From Bacillus sp. PK3_68 (GTDB lineage Bacteria; Bacillota; Bacilli; Bacillales; Domibacillaceae), in contig NZ_NQYC01000001.1 in assembly GCF_003600835.1 (NCBI RefSeq), positions 434,001 to 498,000 on the forward strand: a DNA stretch of 64,000 bases, read 5' to 3'. The translations under genes were made by a program, and so were the position numbers. Under the pieces are notes generated by a model. That model was not told the DNA's origin. It saw only the letters and a list, made by a program, of their open reading frames with translations, and did no database searches. Below, piece by piece: positions 25,594 through 34,562 of this stretch; position 1 is the first letter of the stretch; the number at the start of each line of letters is the position of its first letter.

Positions 25594-25627
25594 GACCGCT
25601 CGGTAATAGTTCAATTACGGGGCGGTC
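25594..25627. terminator. inverted repeat between the LysR gene and amidohydrolase
   Basis: GACCGCTC / GGGCGGTC (one G-T pair) has an 18-base loop, with CTTTTTG shortly after on the plus strand. Confidence 0.5.
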
Positions 25628-25718
25628 AATGATCTTTTTGTTCAGTCCAACTGACAGCTAATGACTTTATCCAGTCTCGTTAGTCGGTTCCATTATTAAT
25701 GGCATTCTCTTTAGTTGT

Positions 25719-27317
25719 TTACCCCCGGTAAACAACCTTTCCGTCCACGATGGTCATCTCGATTTTGGTCGTTAACAGTTCGTCTGGATCCTCCATTGAC
25801 AAAATGTCGTTTGAATAAACCGTCATATCGGCTAGCTTCCCAGGCGAGATCGTTCCTTTTTTATGTTCCTCATTTGTCGCGTATGCCCCACCGATGGTAA
25901 ATAGCTTGAACGATTCAAGCATTGACAGCTTCTCTTTTTCATTCCAGCCGTCATGCGATTGTGCAGGGTCTCTCCGGGTGACTGCTGCATGAATACCTAA
26001 CAACGGATCAACAGGCTCGACCGGTGCATCGGACCCCCCTGCACATACTACTCCAGCCGTTAACAGCGATTTCCAGGCATATAAATACTGGATTCTTTGC
26101 TCTCCAAGTCTTTCTTTTACCCACGGGAAATCCCCAACTAAAAATCTCGGTTGAATGTCTGCTACTATGTGTGACTTTGCCAAGCGCTGGATCAAGTCCT
26201 CTCGCAGCAACGACACATGGATAATGCGGTCGCGGTGATTGACTTTCGGAAATTGATCAAGTATTTCCAGCACATTTTCTACTGCCTGATCACCAATGGT
26301 ATGAACAGCTATTGGCATGGAGTGCTCTCTTGCCTCTTTCACCATGTGATAAAGCTCTTCCTGGCTGTGCTGCGCTTCCCCAAACTGGTTCGGCGCATCA
26401 TAATAAGGCTCTGAGAGTAAAGCGGTTCTTTTCCCAAAGGCCCCGTCTGCAAAAATCTTTACTGCACCAATTTGCAATTTATCATTCCCATAACCTGCAT
26501 ATATGCCTCTCTCCTTCAAGCGATCAAGAAAAGGGTAATCAATTAAAAGGTTGCACCGCAGACCTTTTTCCTCTTCATTGATTAATTCATCATACATTTT
26601 ATATGTTTGATCAAAGCCGCCCAGGTAGAGCGGATCATTCGTATGGACGCTTGTTATCCCCCGCTGTGCGACATGGTCCATTGCTTGCCCCAGGCCGGAC
26701 TTCAATTCCTCATATGTATGGTCCGGTATGTAATCGGTAACCAGCTTAGAAGCCGATTCAAGCAGCAAACCCGTTGGTTTTTTGGTAGTTTCATCAAGAA
26801 CAATGCTTCCGCCAGTTGGGACTGTTATGGACGGGTGGTAATGGGACATTTCAAGTGCTTTGCTGTTTACAAGAAATGCATGGTGACAAATTCTCTTTAA
26901 GAAAACCGGGCAATGCGGGGCAACTTGATCTAGTTCCTGTATCGTCGGCATCGTTCCATCGGTAAAAAGGTTCTCATCCCATCCCATACCAAGCAGCCAC
27001 TTACCCGGCGGAGTGGCACTCGCTCTCTCGCGTATTTTTTCAAGCATCGCTCGTTTAGATGTGATCCCAATCAAATTTAAATCCAAATATTGAAAAGCAA
27101 CCCCTGAAAGATGAAGATGACTGTCAATCAGTCCGGGAGTCACCATCTTCCCTTGTAAATCGATAATTTTTGTGTCGCTATCTCCCCATTTTGTCATCAT
27201 TTCTTTATGGGATCCTATCTCTGTAATCCGTCCACCGTCTACGACGACTGTTTCAACTAACGGTTGGTTTTCATCAAATGTGTGAATTACCCCATTAGTA
27301 AATATTGACTTTGACAT
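25719..27317 (-). CDS. YtcJ-like amidohydrolase (first of two)
   Basis: This 532-residue amidohydrolase superfamily enzyme is of the YtcJ/LAF type. It has the metal-binding HxH in LIDSHLHLSG (about 65-70), a His in AVHTIGDQAV, a His in IIHVSLL, and the Asp of GGSDAPVEPVDP. It hydrolyses an amide or imide bond of an unknown substrate in the cytoplasm. GGAGGG lies upstream of the ATG. A paralogue lies just upstream on the same strand, beside a sigma-54 activator; a possible -24/-12 promoter is at 27482-27497. Confidence 0.9.
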   Translation of the reverse strand: MSKSIFTNGVIHTFDENQPLVETVVVDGGRITEIGSHKEMMTKWGDSDTKIIDLQGKMVTPGLIDSHLHLSGVAFQYLDLNLIGITSKRAMLEKIRERASATPPGKWLLGMGWDENLFTDGTMPTIQELDQVAPHCPVFLKRICHHAFLVNSKALEMSHYHPSITVPTGGSIVLDETTKKPTGLLLESASKLVTDYIPDHTYEELKSGLGQAMDHVAQRGITSVHTNDPLYLGGFDQTYKMYDELINEEEKGLRCNLLIDYPFLDRLKERGIYAGYGNDKLQIGAVKIFADGAFGKRTALLSEPYYDAPNQFGEAQHSQEELYHMVKEAREHSMPIAVHTIGDQAVENVLEILDQFPKVNHRDRIIHVSLLREDLIQRLAKSHIVADIQPRFLVGDFPWVKERLGEQRIQYLYAWKSLLTAGVVCAGGSDAPVEPVDPLLGIHAAVTRRDPAQSHDGWNEKEKLSMLESFKLFTIGGAYATNEEHKKGTISPGKLADMTVYSNDILSMEDPDELLTTKIEMTIVDGKVVYRG

Positions 27318-27481
27318 AATGACCCTCCCAAAACATCAAGTAAAATAAAAGCACATAACGGGCGTCTATTAACTGCATAATCATGCATAATTACAATTAT
27401 TTTATCAAAAAATAAAGATCTTACTAATAAAATAATTAAAAATATTTATTTATTGAAAAAAGGCGGCTACTATTAAATTGC

Positions 27482-27497
27482 TGCTAGCTTTATGCCT
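27482..27497 (-). promoter_or_regulatory. possible sigma-54 promoter for the first YtcJ-like gene
   Basis: The minus strand reads AGGCATAAAGCTAGCA. GGCA and GCA are kept with the required 12-base GG-to-GC step, but two conserved T positions are lost. It is weaker than the site at 29638. Confidence 0.4.
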
Positions 27498-27784
27498 ACA
27501 TGAAGGCTGCCTTTCTTTAGTGTCGAGTCAAAGGTCTGCGGCCGCATATAAGACCCTAACGCCGTTCGAATAATTGTTGCAATAAACGATAAAGTTCCCT
27601 CCCTTGATCAGGAAGCGTTAAAAAATTAAGCTTCGCTGTTCTGAAGCCTAACATAAATAAACCGGGATGTTTGTCTCTCCCAAAATAGAAAGTGTTAACC
27701 TATCGAATATGTGAAATATTCACTATATTCTTTATGGAATGACAGATCTATTTCTCCTCTCATCCTACAAAGTTCATATCTCGT

Positions 27785-29401
27785 TTAACTTTTTACTGCG
27801 GCTTCTCTTTGATACACACACTTTCCGCCCATATAGGTTTCCATGACTTGAAGTTCATCAATTTTTTGTGGATCGATCTCTAAAATATCTTGATCAAGTA
27901 TAATGAAGTCTGCGTAATAACCCGGTTTTAACTGGCCGACATTCGGAATACGTGTCAACTGCTGAGCCGCTCTTGTATAAAGCTCAATCGCTGTAGCCAC
28001 ATCTACCCTCTCATCTTGTCCAGTGTCCGTTCCATCATATGCCTTGCGTGTAATAGCTGATTTAATTCCAAGGAATGGATTTACCGGGTCAGCCCATGCT
28101 GTTCCTGGGGCATCAGATGAAAAGGCGACTTCTATGCCCTCTTTTAGCATCGATTTTATAGGATAAGTACTTTTTGTCCGTTCCGCTCCTAAGTTTTTCA
28201 GATAGCTCTCTATTTCGGCATATAGGAAAACCGGTTGTGTAACAATGCCAATTCTGGCTTTAGCCATGCGTTTCATCGCTTGTTCAGTAGGCAAAGTAAC
28301 ATGCTCAATTCTGATGGATGGAGCGTCCTCCAGCCAGCCTTCTTTATCATAGAACGTATCAACAATTAAGTCGATCGCTTGCTCCCCCATCGCATGAATC
28401 ACTAACTGAATGCCGTATTGTTTAGCCGCTTCACCCGCAGCCAATAATTCAGCTTTTGACGTAGTAGCAATTCCGCAATTTTCTCCTTCACCCAAAAATG
28501 GCGGATTCACCCATGCTGTCTGTCCAGAAATGCTTCCATCTGAAAACAGTTTGATTCCGCCAATATGAATAGGATTCTCTCGATTTGTTCGCTCCTTATC
28601 TTGAATCGGCCGTTTTTGTAAATCTTCCCATAGGTAGTAAAGCACCGTGCGTTGCTTCAACCCTTTTTCACGGCCTTGATTGTACATCTCCAAGTAATCA
28701 ACCGGTTCTACTCTAGCCATTAAATCGGTCACCGCTGTAATGCCATGAGCAAGTAATTTAGGACTTAGCTCGGCTAATGCTAAAGCGTCCTCTTCAATTG
28801 TCTGAACAGGCATGATTTTAAATACTAATTCCCTTGCACTTTCACGCAAAACGCCTGTCGGTTCGCCATTTTCATCCTTATCAATTTGTCCACCCGGAGG
28901 ATTTGGCGTATCTTTTGTGATGCCGGCCATCTCTAATACTTTGCTATTCACCGTAGCAATATGAACACATGAGCGACTGGCAATCACAGGCACATCTGGA
29001 GCAGCTTTATCGAGATCCCAACGTGTCGGCATCCGACCTTCCGCTAATTTCCCCTCATCATATCCCCAGCATTGAATCCAGGATTCCTCCTTCAAATTCT
29101 TTCTCGCTTCCTGAATCTTTTCAATCAACTCAGCGATAGAGTAGACATTCGGAGGAAGAGCAGCAATTTGCTTTGAATACATAGCTAAATGCCATGGGTG
29201 AAGATGAGCATCAATGAGTCCCGGAAGTACCCGTTGACCTTGAAGATCGATGACATCACCTGCTGTTAAGGCAACCTCCTCCTGTTTGCCAACCCATATA
29301 ATTTTGCCATCTTGCACCTTCATAGCAGTTGCATATGGTTGGTCGGGATTAGATGTGAAGATTTTGCCGTTTATAAAAGTTGTTATGCCTTGGTTGTTCA
29401 T
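27785..29401 (-). CDS. YtcJ-like amidohydrolase (second of two)
   Basis: The 538-residue paralogue has HxH in LIDAHLHPW, His in LVIHAMGEQAID, His in RIEHVTLP and Asp in AFSSDAPGTAWADPVNP. The start at 29401 follows GGAAGG; an upstream TTG frame to 29422 is less likely. The substrate is unknown. It is preceded by a near-perfect sigma-54 promoter, so it is very likely switched on by the PAS-AAA+ activator encoded next to it. Confidence 0.9.
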   Translation of the reverse strand: MNNQGITTFINGKIFTSNPDQPYATAMKVQDGKIIWVGKQEEVALTAGDVIDLQGQRVLPGLIDAHLHPWHLAMYSKQIAALPPNVYSIAELIEKIQEARKNLKEESWIQCWGYDEGKLAEGRMPTRWDLDKAAPDVPVIASRSCVHIATVNSKVLEMAGITKDTPNPPGGQIDKDENGEPTGVLRESARELVFKIMPVQTIEEDALALAELSPKLLAHGITAVTDLMARVEPVDYLEMYNQGREKGLKQRTVLYYLWEDLQKRPIQDKERTNRENPIHIGGIKLFSDGSISGQTAWVNPPFLGEGENCGIATTSKAELLAAGEAAKQYGIQLVIHAMGEQAIDLIVDTFYDKEGWLEDAPSIRIEHVTLPTEQAMKRMAKARIGIVTQPVFLYAEIESYLKNLGAERTKSTYPIKSMLKEGIEVAFSSDAPGTAWADPVNPFLGIKSAITRKAYDGTDTGQDERVDVATAIELYTRAAQQLTRIPNVGQLKPGYYADFIILDQDILEIDPQKIDELQVMETYMGGKCVYQREAAVKS

Positions 29402-29637
29402 TTCTACCGTTTTCCTTCCCAAATTAAATTATTAGATGATTACTTTTCGATTTGCCCACTTATTTCTTGGCAGATCCTCAACGCTCACCTACTCAATCCC
29501 TACTAAAGATTGAATGATCCGCTTTCATTTTCTTGTTTTTATTGGTGTGTTGTTGCTTAAGTCATCCAAAATAAAAGCGGTTGCACCGTGTATGCTTGCG
29601 CATGTTAATTAATGATTTTGCTGACGTTATATTCAAA

Positions 29638-29653
29638 TGCAATTAATGTGCCA
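29638..29653 (-). promoter_or_regulatory. sigma-54 (-24/-12) promoter
   Basis: The minus strand reads TGGCACATTAATTGCA, which matches the -24/-12 consensus (TGGCACG-N4-TTGCA) at every conserved base but one. It faces the second YtcJ-like gene, giving a leader of about 220 bases, and lies next to the gene for a sigma-54 activator. Confidence 0.85.
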
Positions 29654-29766
29654 ATTTTATCAGGAATATATCCTTCCACTCTTCCTCATTGCTTTATGAC
29701 TGGAAAACGGCTGACTTATTTAAAGTTTGTCGAAGCGATTGGCGAAAGAATTTTCTTTCTCCACAC

Positions 29767-29792
29767 AAAAAAGAGGGAGAAAATTCTCCCTC
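29767..29792 (-). terminator. intrinsic terminator of the sigma-54 activator gene
   Basis: GAGGGAGAA / TTCTCCCTC has a 2-base centre, with six U on the minus strand. Confidence 0.75.
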
Positions 29793-29806
29793 CCTCGTAA
29801 AAAATT

Positions 29807-31177
29807 TTACCGCAATCTGTATTTATCCATTTTGTATTTTAATGATTGTTTAGAAAGCCCGAGTCTTCTTGCTGTCTGAGCTATGACCCCATTGGCCTGT
29901 TCCAACTCACCCATAATAATTTTTTTCTCATAATCCTCTACTGCTTCACGAAGAGAATGAATGGTAGCACTTATTCTATTAGCTTCAGGAACAGGCCGTT
30001 TATATTCCCGAATCCTCTTCGGGATATCTTCTAGTGTAATCCGATGGTCATTTGCCTGATTAAAGGCAGTCTCTACTGCGTTTTTTAATTCCCTAATATT
30101 CCCCGGCCAGTCATAGGCTTTAAAGCAATCCATCACTTCCTGATCAATCTCATCGATAAAAATATTCATATTATTATTATAGAAGTTGACATAATGCTCC
30201 AATAGTACTTCAATATCTTCCTGTCGTTCCTTTAAGTTGGGTAGATCAATTTGGACGACTCCTAGCCGATAATAAAGATCTTCTCTCATTCTCTTCTCGG
30301 CAATTAGTAGATCAGGATCCTCATTTGTCGCTGAGATCACTCTTAAATCCACCTTAATATTTTTTTTGCCCCCTATGCGCCTAACGGACTTTTCTTCAAT
30401 TGCTTTTAGAAGTTTTACCTGAAGGCCAATCTCTAAAGAATTAATTTCATCCAAGAACAGCGTTCCGCCCTCCGCTTGTTCAAATAGGCCTTGTTTATCT
30501 TCTGCCCCGGTAAAACTCCCTTTCGTTGTTCCAAATAACGTGCTTTCGAGCAAGTTAGCGGGAACGGCTCCACAATTTAAAGAAACGAAAGGCTGGCTGT
30601 ATCTGTCACTTAAATTATGTATAGCTTGGGCAATAACTTCTTTTCCTGTTCCTGTCCTTCCGTAAATAAGTACAGTTGAATCCGTTTTTGAAATTTTTTC
30701 GATTTTATTTTTAATAGCTATCATAGTTGGATTGACGGTGATAATATCATCAATTGTATAAATGGTATCATTTTTACGGTACACTTTATGGCGAGCATAC
30801 TTATCCATATGCTGAATATTTTCTTTCGGAAAAAAGTGTTTAGAAAACTCAACCGCTCCAATAATTCTATCTCCTTCTTTGATTGGGTAAGTCGAATTAA
30901 CCGATACCACTATATTTCCTTTTGTTGTTGTAATTTCCTGTCTAATGTTACAAAGGGAACGGCCACTTCTTAATACATTCATTAACGTGCTATTTTCGTT
31001 GGTTAAATCTTTATAAAAAGAGGTGACATGTTTCCCTAGAAAGTTTTCGGGTCTGAGATGAAGCTCTTTCAATATATTTAAGTCAGCCATATCATAAAAA
31101 ATAACATTTCCGTTCGCATCGACGACTAATACATTGTCGAAATCGGATAAGTTTTTAAAACTTTCTACATCAATCAT
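29807..31177 (-). CDS. sigma-54-dependent activator, PAS-AAA+-Fis (RocR/BkdR type)
   Basis: The 456-residue bacterial enhancer-binding protein has an N-terminal PAS sensor (about 10-120), a central AAA+ ATPase (about 145-380) and a C-terminal Fis-type helix-turn-helix (about 415-455, AQTARRLGLSKQSLKYKM). Walker A is GRTGTGKE, Walker B is GGTLFLDEI, and the sigma-54 contact loop reads GSFTGA in place of the usual GAFTGA. The ATG at 31177 follows AGGAGGAG. It most likely drives the two adjacent amidohydrolase genes. The signal sensed by the PAS domain is unknown. Confidence 0.93.
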   Translation of the reverse strand: MIDVESFKNLSDFDNVLVVDANGNVIFYDMADLNILKELHLRPENFLGKHVTSFYKDLTNENSTLMNVLRSGRSLCNIRQEITTTKGNIVVSVNSTYPIKEGDRIIGAVEFSKHFFPKENIQHMDKYARHKVYRKNDTIYTIDDIITVNPTMIAIKNKIEKISKTDSTVLIYGRTGTGKEVIAQAIHNLSDRYSQPFVSLNCGAVPANLLESTLFGTTKGSFTGAEDKQGLFEQAEGGTLFLDEINSLEIGLQVKLLKAIEEKSVRRIGGKKNIKVDLRVISATNEDPDLLIAEKRMREDLYYRLGVVQIDLPNLKERQEDIEVLLEHYVNFYNNNMNIFIDEIDQEVMDCFKAYDWPGNIRELKNAVETAFNQANDHRITLEDIPKRIREYKRPVPEANRISATIHSLREAVEDYEKKIIMGELEQANGVIAQTARRLGLSKQSLKYKMDKYRLR

Positions 31178-31371
31178 CACCTTTTCTCCTCCTATCCGGT
31201 GTGAAAGTTCGTCATCTATGCAGCAGACCGCTCGTCAGTTAAAGTGTCCGCTTAGAAAATTAGTGTATTCCAATTGTACCATGTCCTTTTTTGAAAATTA
31301 AAGGCTGCAAAATTTATTGCCGTGCAGATGTATGACAGATTGCTTGAATGATTAGCCGGCATAAGCATAAA

Positions 31372-31412
31372 AACCCTGATGGTGAGCCTATGCAAAAGCG
31401 ACCCCCAGGGTT
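31372..31412 (-). terminator. terminator of the GGDEF-EAL gene
   Basis: AACCCTG / CAGGGTT has a 27-base loop and a U-run on the minus strand. Confidence 0.6.
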
Positions 31413-31470
31413 AAATAAATTATTATTCATAATCTAAATTTTTTCAACGTTGGTATTATTTTCATTCGTG

Positions 31471-33594
31471 CTAGCCATCTGCTTTTTCGCTTTGCCCTCT
31501 TTCGGCCGCTTCCATTAAATAGGTTTCAAAGTCTTCTCCTGACAACGGTTTGCTAAATAAAAACCCTTGTCCTTGGCTGCAGCCATCCTCATTCAGCACA
31601 TCTAATTGCTCCTGGCTCTCCACCCCTTCAGCAATAACATTGATCCCAAGCGTCCGTGCAAGAGTTAAAACAGCTTGTACAATTGCCTGACTTTCTTCAT
31701 TTTGATGAATATCCCGAATGAAAGAGGCATCGATTTTCAACGTATCCACAGGTAAATATTTAATGTAGCTAAATGAACTGTATCCAGTACCAAAGTCATC
31801 AATAGAAATATGAATACCGATGTCCCGCAGCCTTTGCAAAGTATCGGCCGCGTGATCGATATCTGCAAATACACTTTCCGTTACTTCAAGCTCCAGCCAT
31901 TGTGCCTCCAATCCGGTCTCTGTTAAAATTTCTTCAATTCTCTCTATAATATTGGGATGCGCTAATTGGCGAACAGACATATTAACCGAGATTTTTAATG
32001 GCGGGTACCCTTTGTTTTGCCATTCTTTATTTTGCCTACATCCACGCCGGAGAACCCACTCTCCAAGAGGAAGAATAAGGCCCGTTTCCTCGGCAACCGG
32101 AATAAATTTATTGGGAGAGATCCTCCCCAGCTCCGGATGGTCCCAGCGGACAAGCGCCTCCATTCCAATGAGTTGATTTTTAGAAATATCCATTTTGGGC
32201 TGATAATCAATATGAAATTGCTCAAGCTCAATCGCTTTTCTTAATTCATTCTCCAGCAGGATGCGCTCCAAGGATTTCTCTTCCATCTCTGGTTTAAATA
32301 ATGCATAGCCGTTTCTGCCCCGTTTCTTAACGGAATAAAGAGCGGTATCCGCTTTATTTAATAGTTCATCTGCATCTTCACCGTTCACCGGAAAAAGTGC
32401 AATGCCAATACTGCAGGAAAGCGTATAGTGCTCGCCTGCAACTTTCAATGGTTCTTGAAAGTTAGAATGAATCCTTTTGGCAATCTGATCCAGCTCTTCC
32501 ATGCCTGATACATTGTTTAGCAACACAGTAAATTCATCTCCACCCAGCCGCGCGACTAAATCACTTGGTCGCAGCGAGTTTTTAATACGGCGAGCAGCCT
32601 CAGTTAGGATAAAGTCTCCATTCTCATGTCCCCAAGAATCATTCACAAACTTAAAGCGATCCAAGTCGATAAACATAACAGCAAGCTGAGAAGAATAACT
32701 CTTAGCATGATCCACTTCTTTTCTCAATCGGTTCATGAATAATCGGCGGTTAGGCAAGTCCGTCAATGTATCATGATAAGCTAAATGATAAATCATTCTC
32801 TCTGATTTTTTCCGTTCGGTTATATCTCGCATCGCCAGCACGAAGCTTTTGATCTCCCCATCTTTATCAATGACGGGATTAATCTTCGTTTCCGTGTCCT
32901 TATACGCTCCCCGGTTCGTCTTTATACGGAATTCGAGCAGCGAGGATACTTTCTTTTTAGCAGCCAGAAGCTTTAACTCTTCAGAAAGAGTCAGTTGATC
33001 TTCTTCATGCACCCATTGAAAGATCCTTCCTGACTCTAATTTCGCAAGCTCATCGCCCAACAACAAAGCATGAGATGGAGACATGTAGAGGAAGCTTCCT
33101 GACTGATCAATCACTGATACCAAGTCAGATGAATTCTCTGCAATTAGTCGATATTTCCCCTCGCTCTCTCTCAATTCCTCTTCCATCTTCTTTCGAAGAC
33201 TAATATCGTTTCTTATCGATGCATATTGATAAGGTTTCCCGCGATCATTCAAAAAAGGAACAATCGTTGTGTCTACCCAATAAAACGACCCATCTTTCGC
33301 CTTGTTTCTTATCTCTCCCTTCCAGATTTGACCGGAACCAATCGTTGCCCACATTTGTTTAAAAAACTCCCGTGAATGATAACCCGAATTCAATATACAG
33401 TGATCTTCACCAAGGAGTTCCTCCTCATTGTATTTAGAAATTTTGCAAAATTTTTCATTCACGTAAAGTATCTTTCCTCGATGATCGGTAATAGCGACAA
33501 TAGAAGACTGATCAATTGCATATTTGACATCTGTCAACTCTTTTAAAATATTCTCCAATTGATTGTCTTCTACATTCTTAGAAGGTACAGGCAT
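31471..33594 (-). CDS. PAS-PAS-GGDEF-EAL cyclic-di-GMP enzyme
   Basis: The 707-residue protein has two PAS domains (about 15-125 and 135-255), a diguanylate cyclase domain (about 265-425) and an EAL phosphodiesterase domain (about 435-690). The cyclase A-site ARLGGDEFTVLL and the phosphodiesterase motif GMEALVRW are both intact, as is DDFGTGYSSF, so it could make or break cyclic-di-GMP. No membrane segment is visible. The start is set at 33594 (MPVPSKN, GAGAGAGAT upstream). The transcript begins with a long leader ending in a terminator. Confidence 0.92.
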   Translation of the reverse strand: MPVPSKNVEDNQLENILKELTDVKYAIDQSSIVAITDHRGKILYVNEKFCKISKYNEEELLGEDHCILNSGYHSREFFKQMWATIGSGQIWKGEIRNKAKDGSFYWVDTTIVPFLNDRGKPYQYASIRNDISLRKKMEEELRESEGKYRLIAENSSDLVSVIDQSGSFLYMSPSHALLLGDELAKLESGRIFQWVHEEDQLTLSEELKLLAAKKKVSSLLEFRIKTNRGAYKDTETKINPVIDKDGEIKSFVLAMRDITERKKSERMIYHLAYHDTLTDLPNRRLFMNRLRKEVDHAKSYSSQLAVMFIDLDRFKFVNDSWGHENGDFILTEAARRIKNSLRPSDLVARLGGDEFTVLLNNVSGMEELDQIAKRIHSNFQEPLKVAGEHYTLSCSIGIALFPVNGEDADELLNKADTALYSVKKRGRNGYALFKPEMEEKSLERILLENELRKAIELEQFHIDYQPKMDISKNQLIGMEALVRWDHPELGRISPNKFIPVAEETGLILPLGEWVLRRGCRQNKEWQNKGYPPLKISVNMSVRQLAHPNIIERIEEILTETGLEAQWLELEVTESVFADIDHAADTLQRLRDIGIHISIDDFGTGYSSFSYIKYLPVDTLKIDASFIRDIHQNEESQAIVQAVLTLARTLGINVIAEGVESQEQLDVLNEDGCSQGQGFLFSKPLSGEDFETYLMEAAERGQSEKADG

Positions 33595-33674
33595 GATAAA
33601 TCTCTCTCTTCTCTTTGTTTTTTCTTTTGCTGTACAATATTTACTATACATATCTGGGTATATCCAAACAAAAA

Positions 33675-33698
33675 AACCGACTCAAAAAAGAGTCGGTT
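33675..33698 (-). terminator. leader terminator upstream of the GGDEF-EAL gene
   Basis: A perfect 9-bp stem, AACCGACTC / GAGTCGGTT, has a loop of six and a U-run, 81 bases before the start codon and about 118 bases after the predicted transcription start. It is therefore an attenuator rather than the end of an upstream gene. Confidence 0.8.
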
Positions 33699-33816
33699 GC
33701 ACTACTCGCTCCAAGCCATTCAAGTGCCCACATACAAATGACTGTTCATCGCTTCCACCATAAGATTGTTATATAAAAAAATTCCACAAATGTCTTATTA
33801 GACTAACGTTTTTTAT
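33699..33816 (-). promoter_or_regulatory. structured 5' leader of the GGDEF-EAL gene
   Basis: From the predicted start near 33816 the RNA contains a small frame with a GGTGGAAGCG site (MNSHLYVGT, stop). It also holds a nested hairpin (GCACT / AGTGC enclosing GCT / AGC) immediately before the terminator. It fits no riboswitch class I know. It could be leader-peptide attenuation or a ligand-binding RNA. Confidence 0.5.
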
Positions 33817-33822
33817 ACAATT

Positions 33823-33851
33823 ATCATAGTTCGATATACCCGACAAGTCAA
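33823..33851 (-). promoter_or_regulatory. sigma-A promoter of the GGDEF-EAL gene
   Basis: On the minus strand: TTGACT, a spacer of exactly 17, and TATGAT. Confidence 0.75.
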
Positions 33852-34016
33852 TGTCTACCGTTATTTATTTCTAGCATTATTCGTCTCTTAATGAGGCCTA
33901 TTTCACAAAGAAACCTAACAATATTTATGAGGCCTAGATCAAAAACCTTGCTTTTTCCTCTGACAAGAGAAAAGGATAAATACACCTCGTCTTACTCGTT
34001 TTTTATCCTTATTCAC

Positions 34017-34538
34017 TTATCTATCTTTATTTAATTCTGCCACAATATGGCCAACTTCACGCAAAACCAGTTTTTCCATCGCTAATGTTACTGCGCCAGT
34101 AGAACCCGGCAGCGCAAAAATGATCGTTTCTCCAGCTACACCTGCAACAGCTCGGGATAAGATAGCCGCAGAACCGATATCTTCTGTATAACTAAGATAA
34201 CGAAACAACTCACCAAATCCGGTTAGCTCTTTCTCAAACAACGGTGCCACTGCTTCAATCGTCACATCCCGCTTAGCCACACCGGTGCCTCCATTAATGA
34301 TCACCGCATTGATTTTGGGGTCTTCAATCCCTTGCCGAACAGCTCCTGTAATCTGTTCCTTTTCGTCAGGAACGATCTGGTAGCGTGCAATGGAATGGTG
34401 ACTGTTGATTAAAAACTCTTTAATTTTTTTTCCGCTTTTATCCGTTTCTTCTGTTCGTGTATCGCTGACAGTAATCACCTGACAGACAACATGCTTTGCC
34501 GCTTGCCCTTTATGAGCATGTACTCGTCTTTCATTCAT
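34017..34538 (-). CDS. moaB: molybdenum cofactor protein MoaB
   Basis: This MogA/MoaB-family protein (173 residues from the ATG at 34538) adenylylates molybdopterin before metal insertion. Its fold signature is present: VITVSDTRTEETDKSG, NAVIINGGTGVAKRDVT and IFALPGSTGAV. An in-frame GTG at 34553 overlaps the ribosome-binding site, so I prefer the ATG. It is the last gene of the moaE-moaD-mobA-moaA-moaB operon. Confidence 0.93.
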   Translation of the reverse strand: MNERRVHAHKGQAAKHVVCQVITVSDTRTEETDKSGKKIKEFLINSHHSIARYQIVPDEKEQITGAVRQGIEDPKINAVIINGGTGVAKRDVTIEAVAPLFEKELTGFGELFRYLSYTEDIGSAAILSRAVAGVAGETIIFALPGSTGAVTLAMEKLVLREVGHIVAELNKDR

Positions 34539-34562
34539 GTGAAATGGGTGCACCTCTCTTCT

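Noticed and set aside
31372-31412. Possible riboswitch because of the long, conserved-looking loop
   Set aside because: It lies after the stop of the GGDEF-EAL gene and is explained as its terminator. No aptamer core is recognised.
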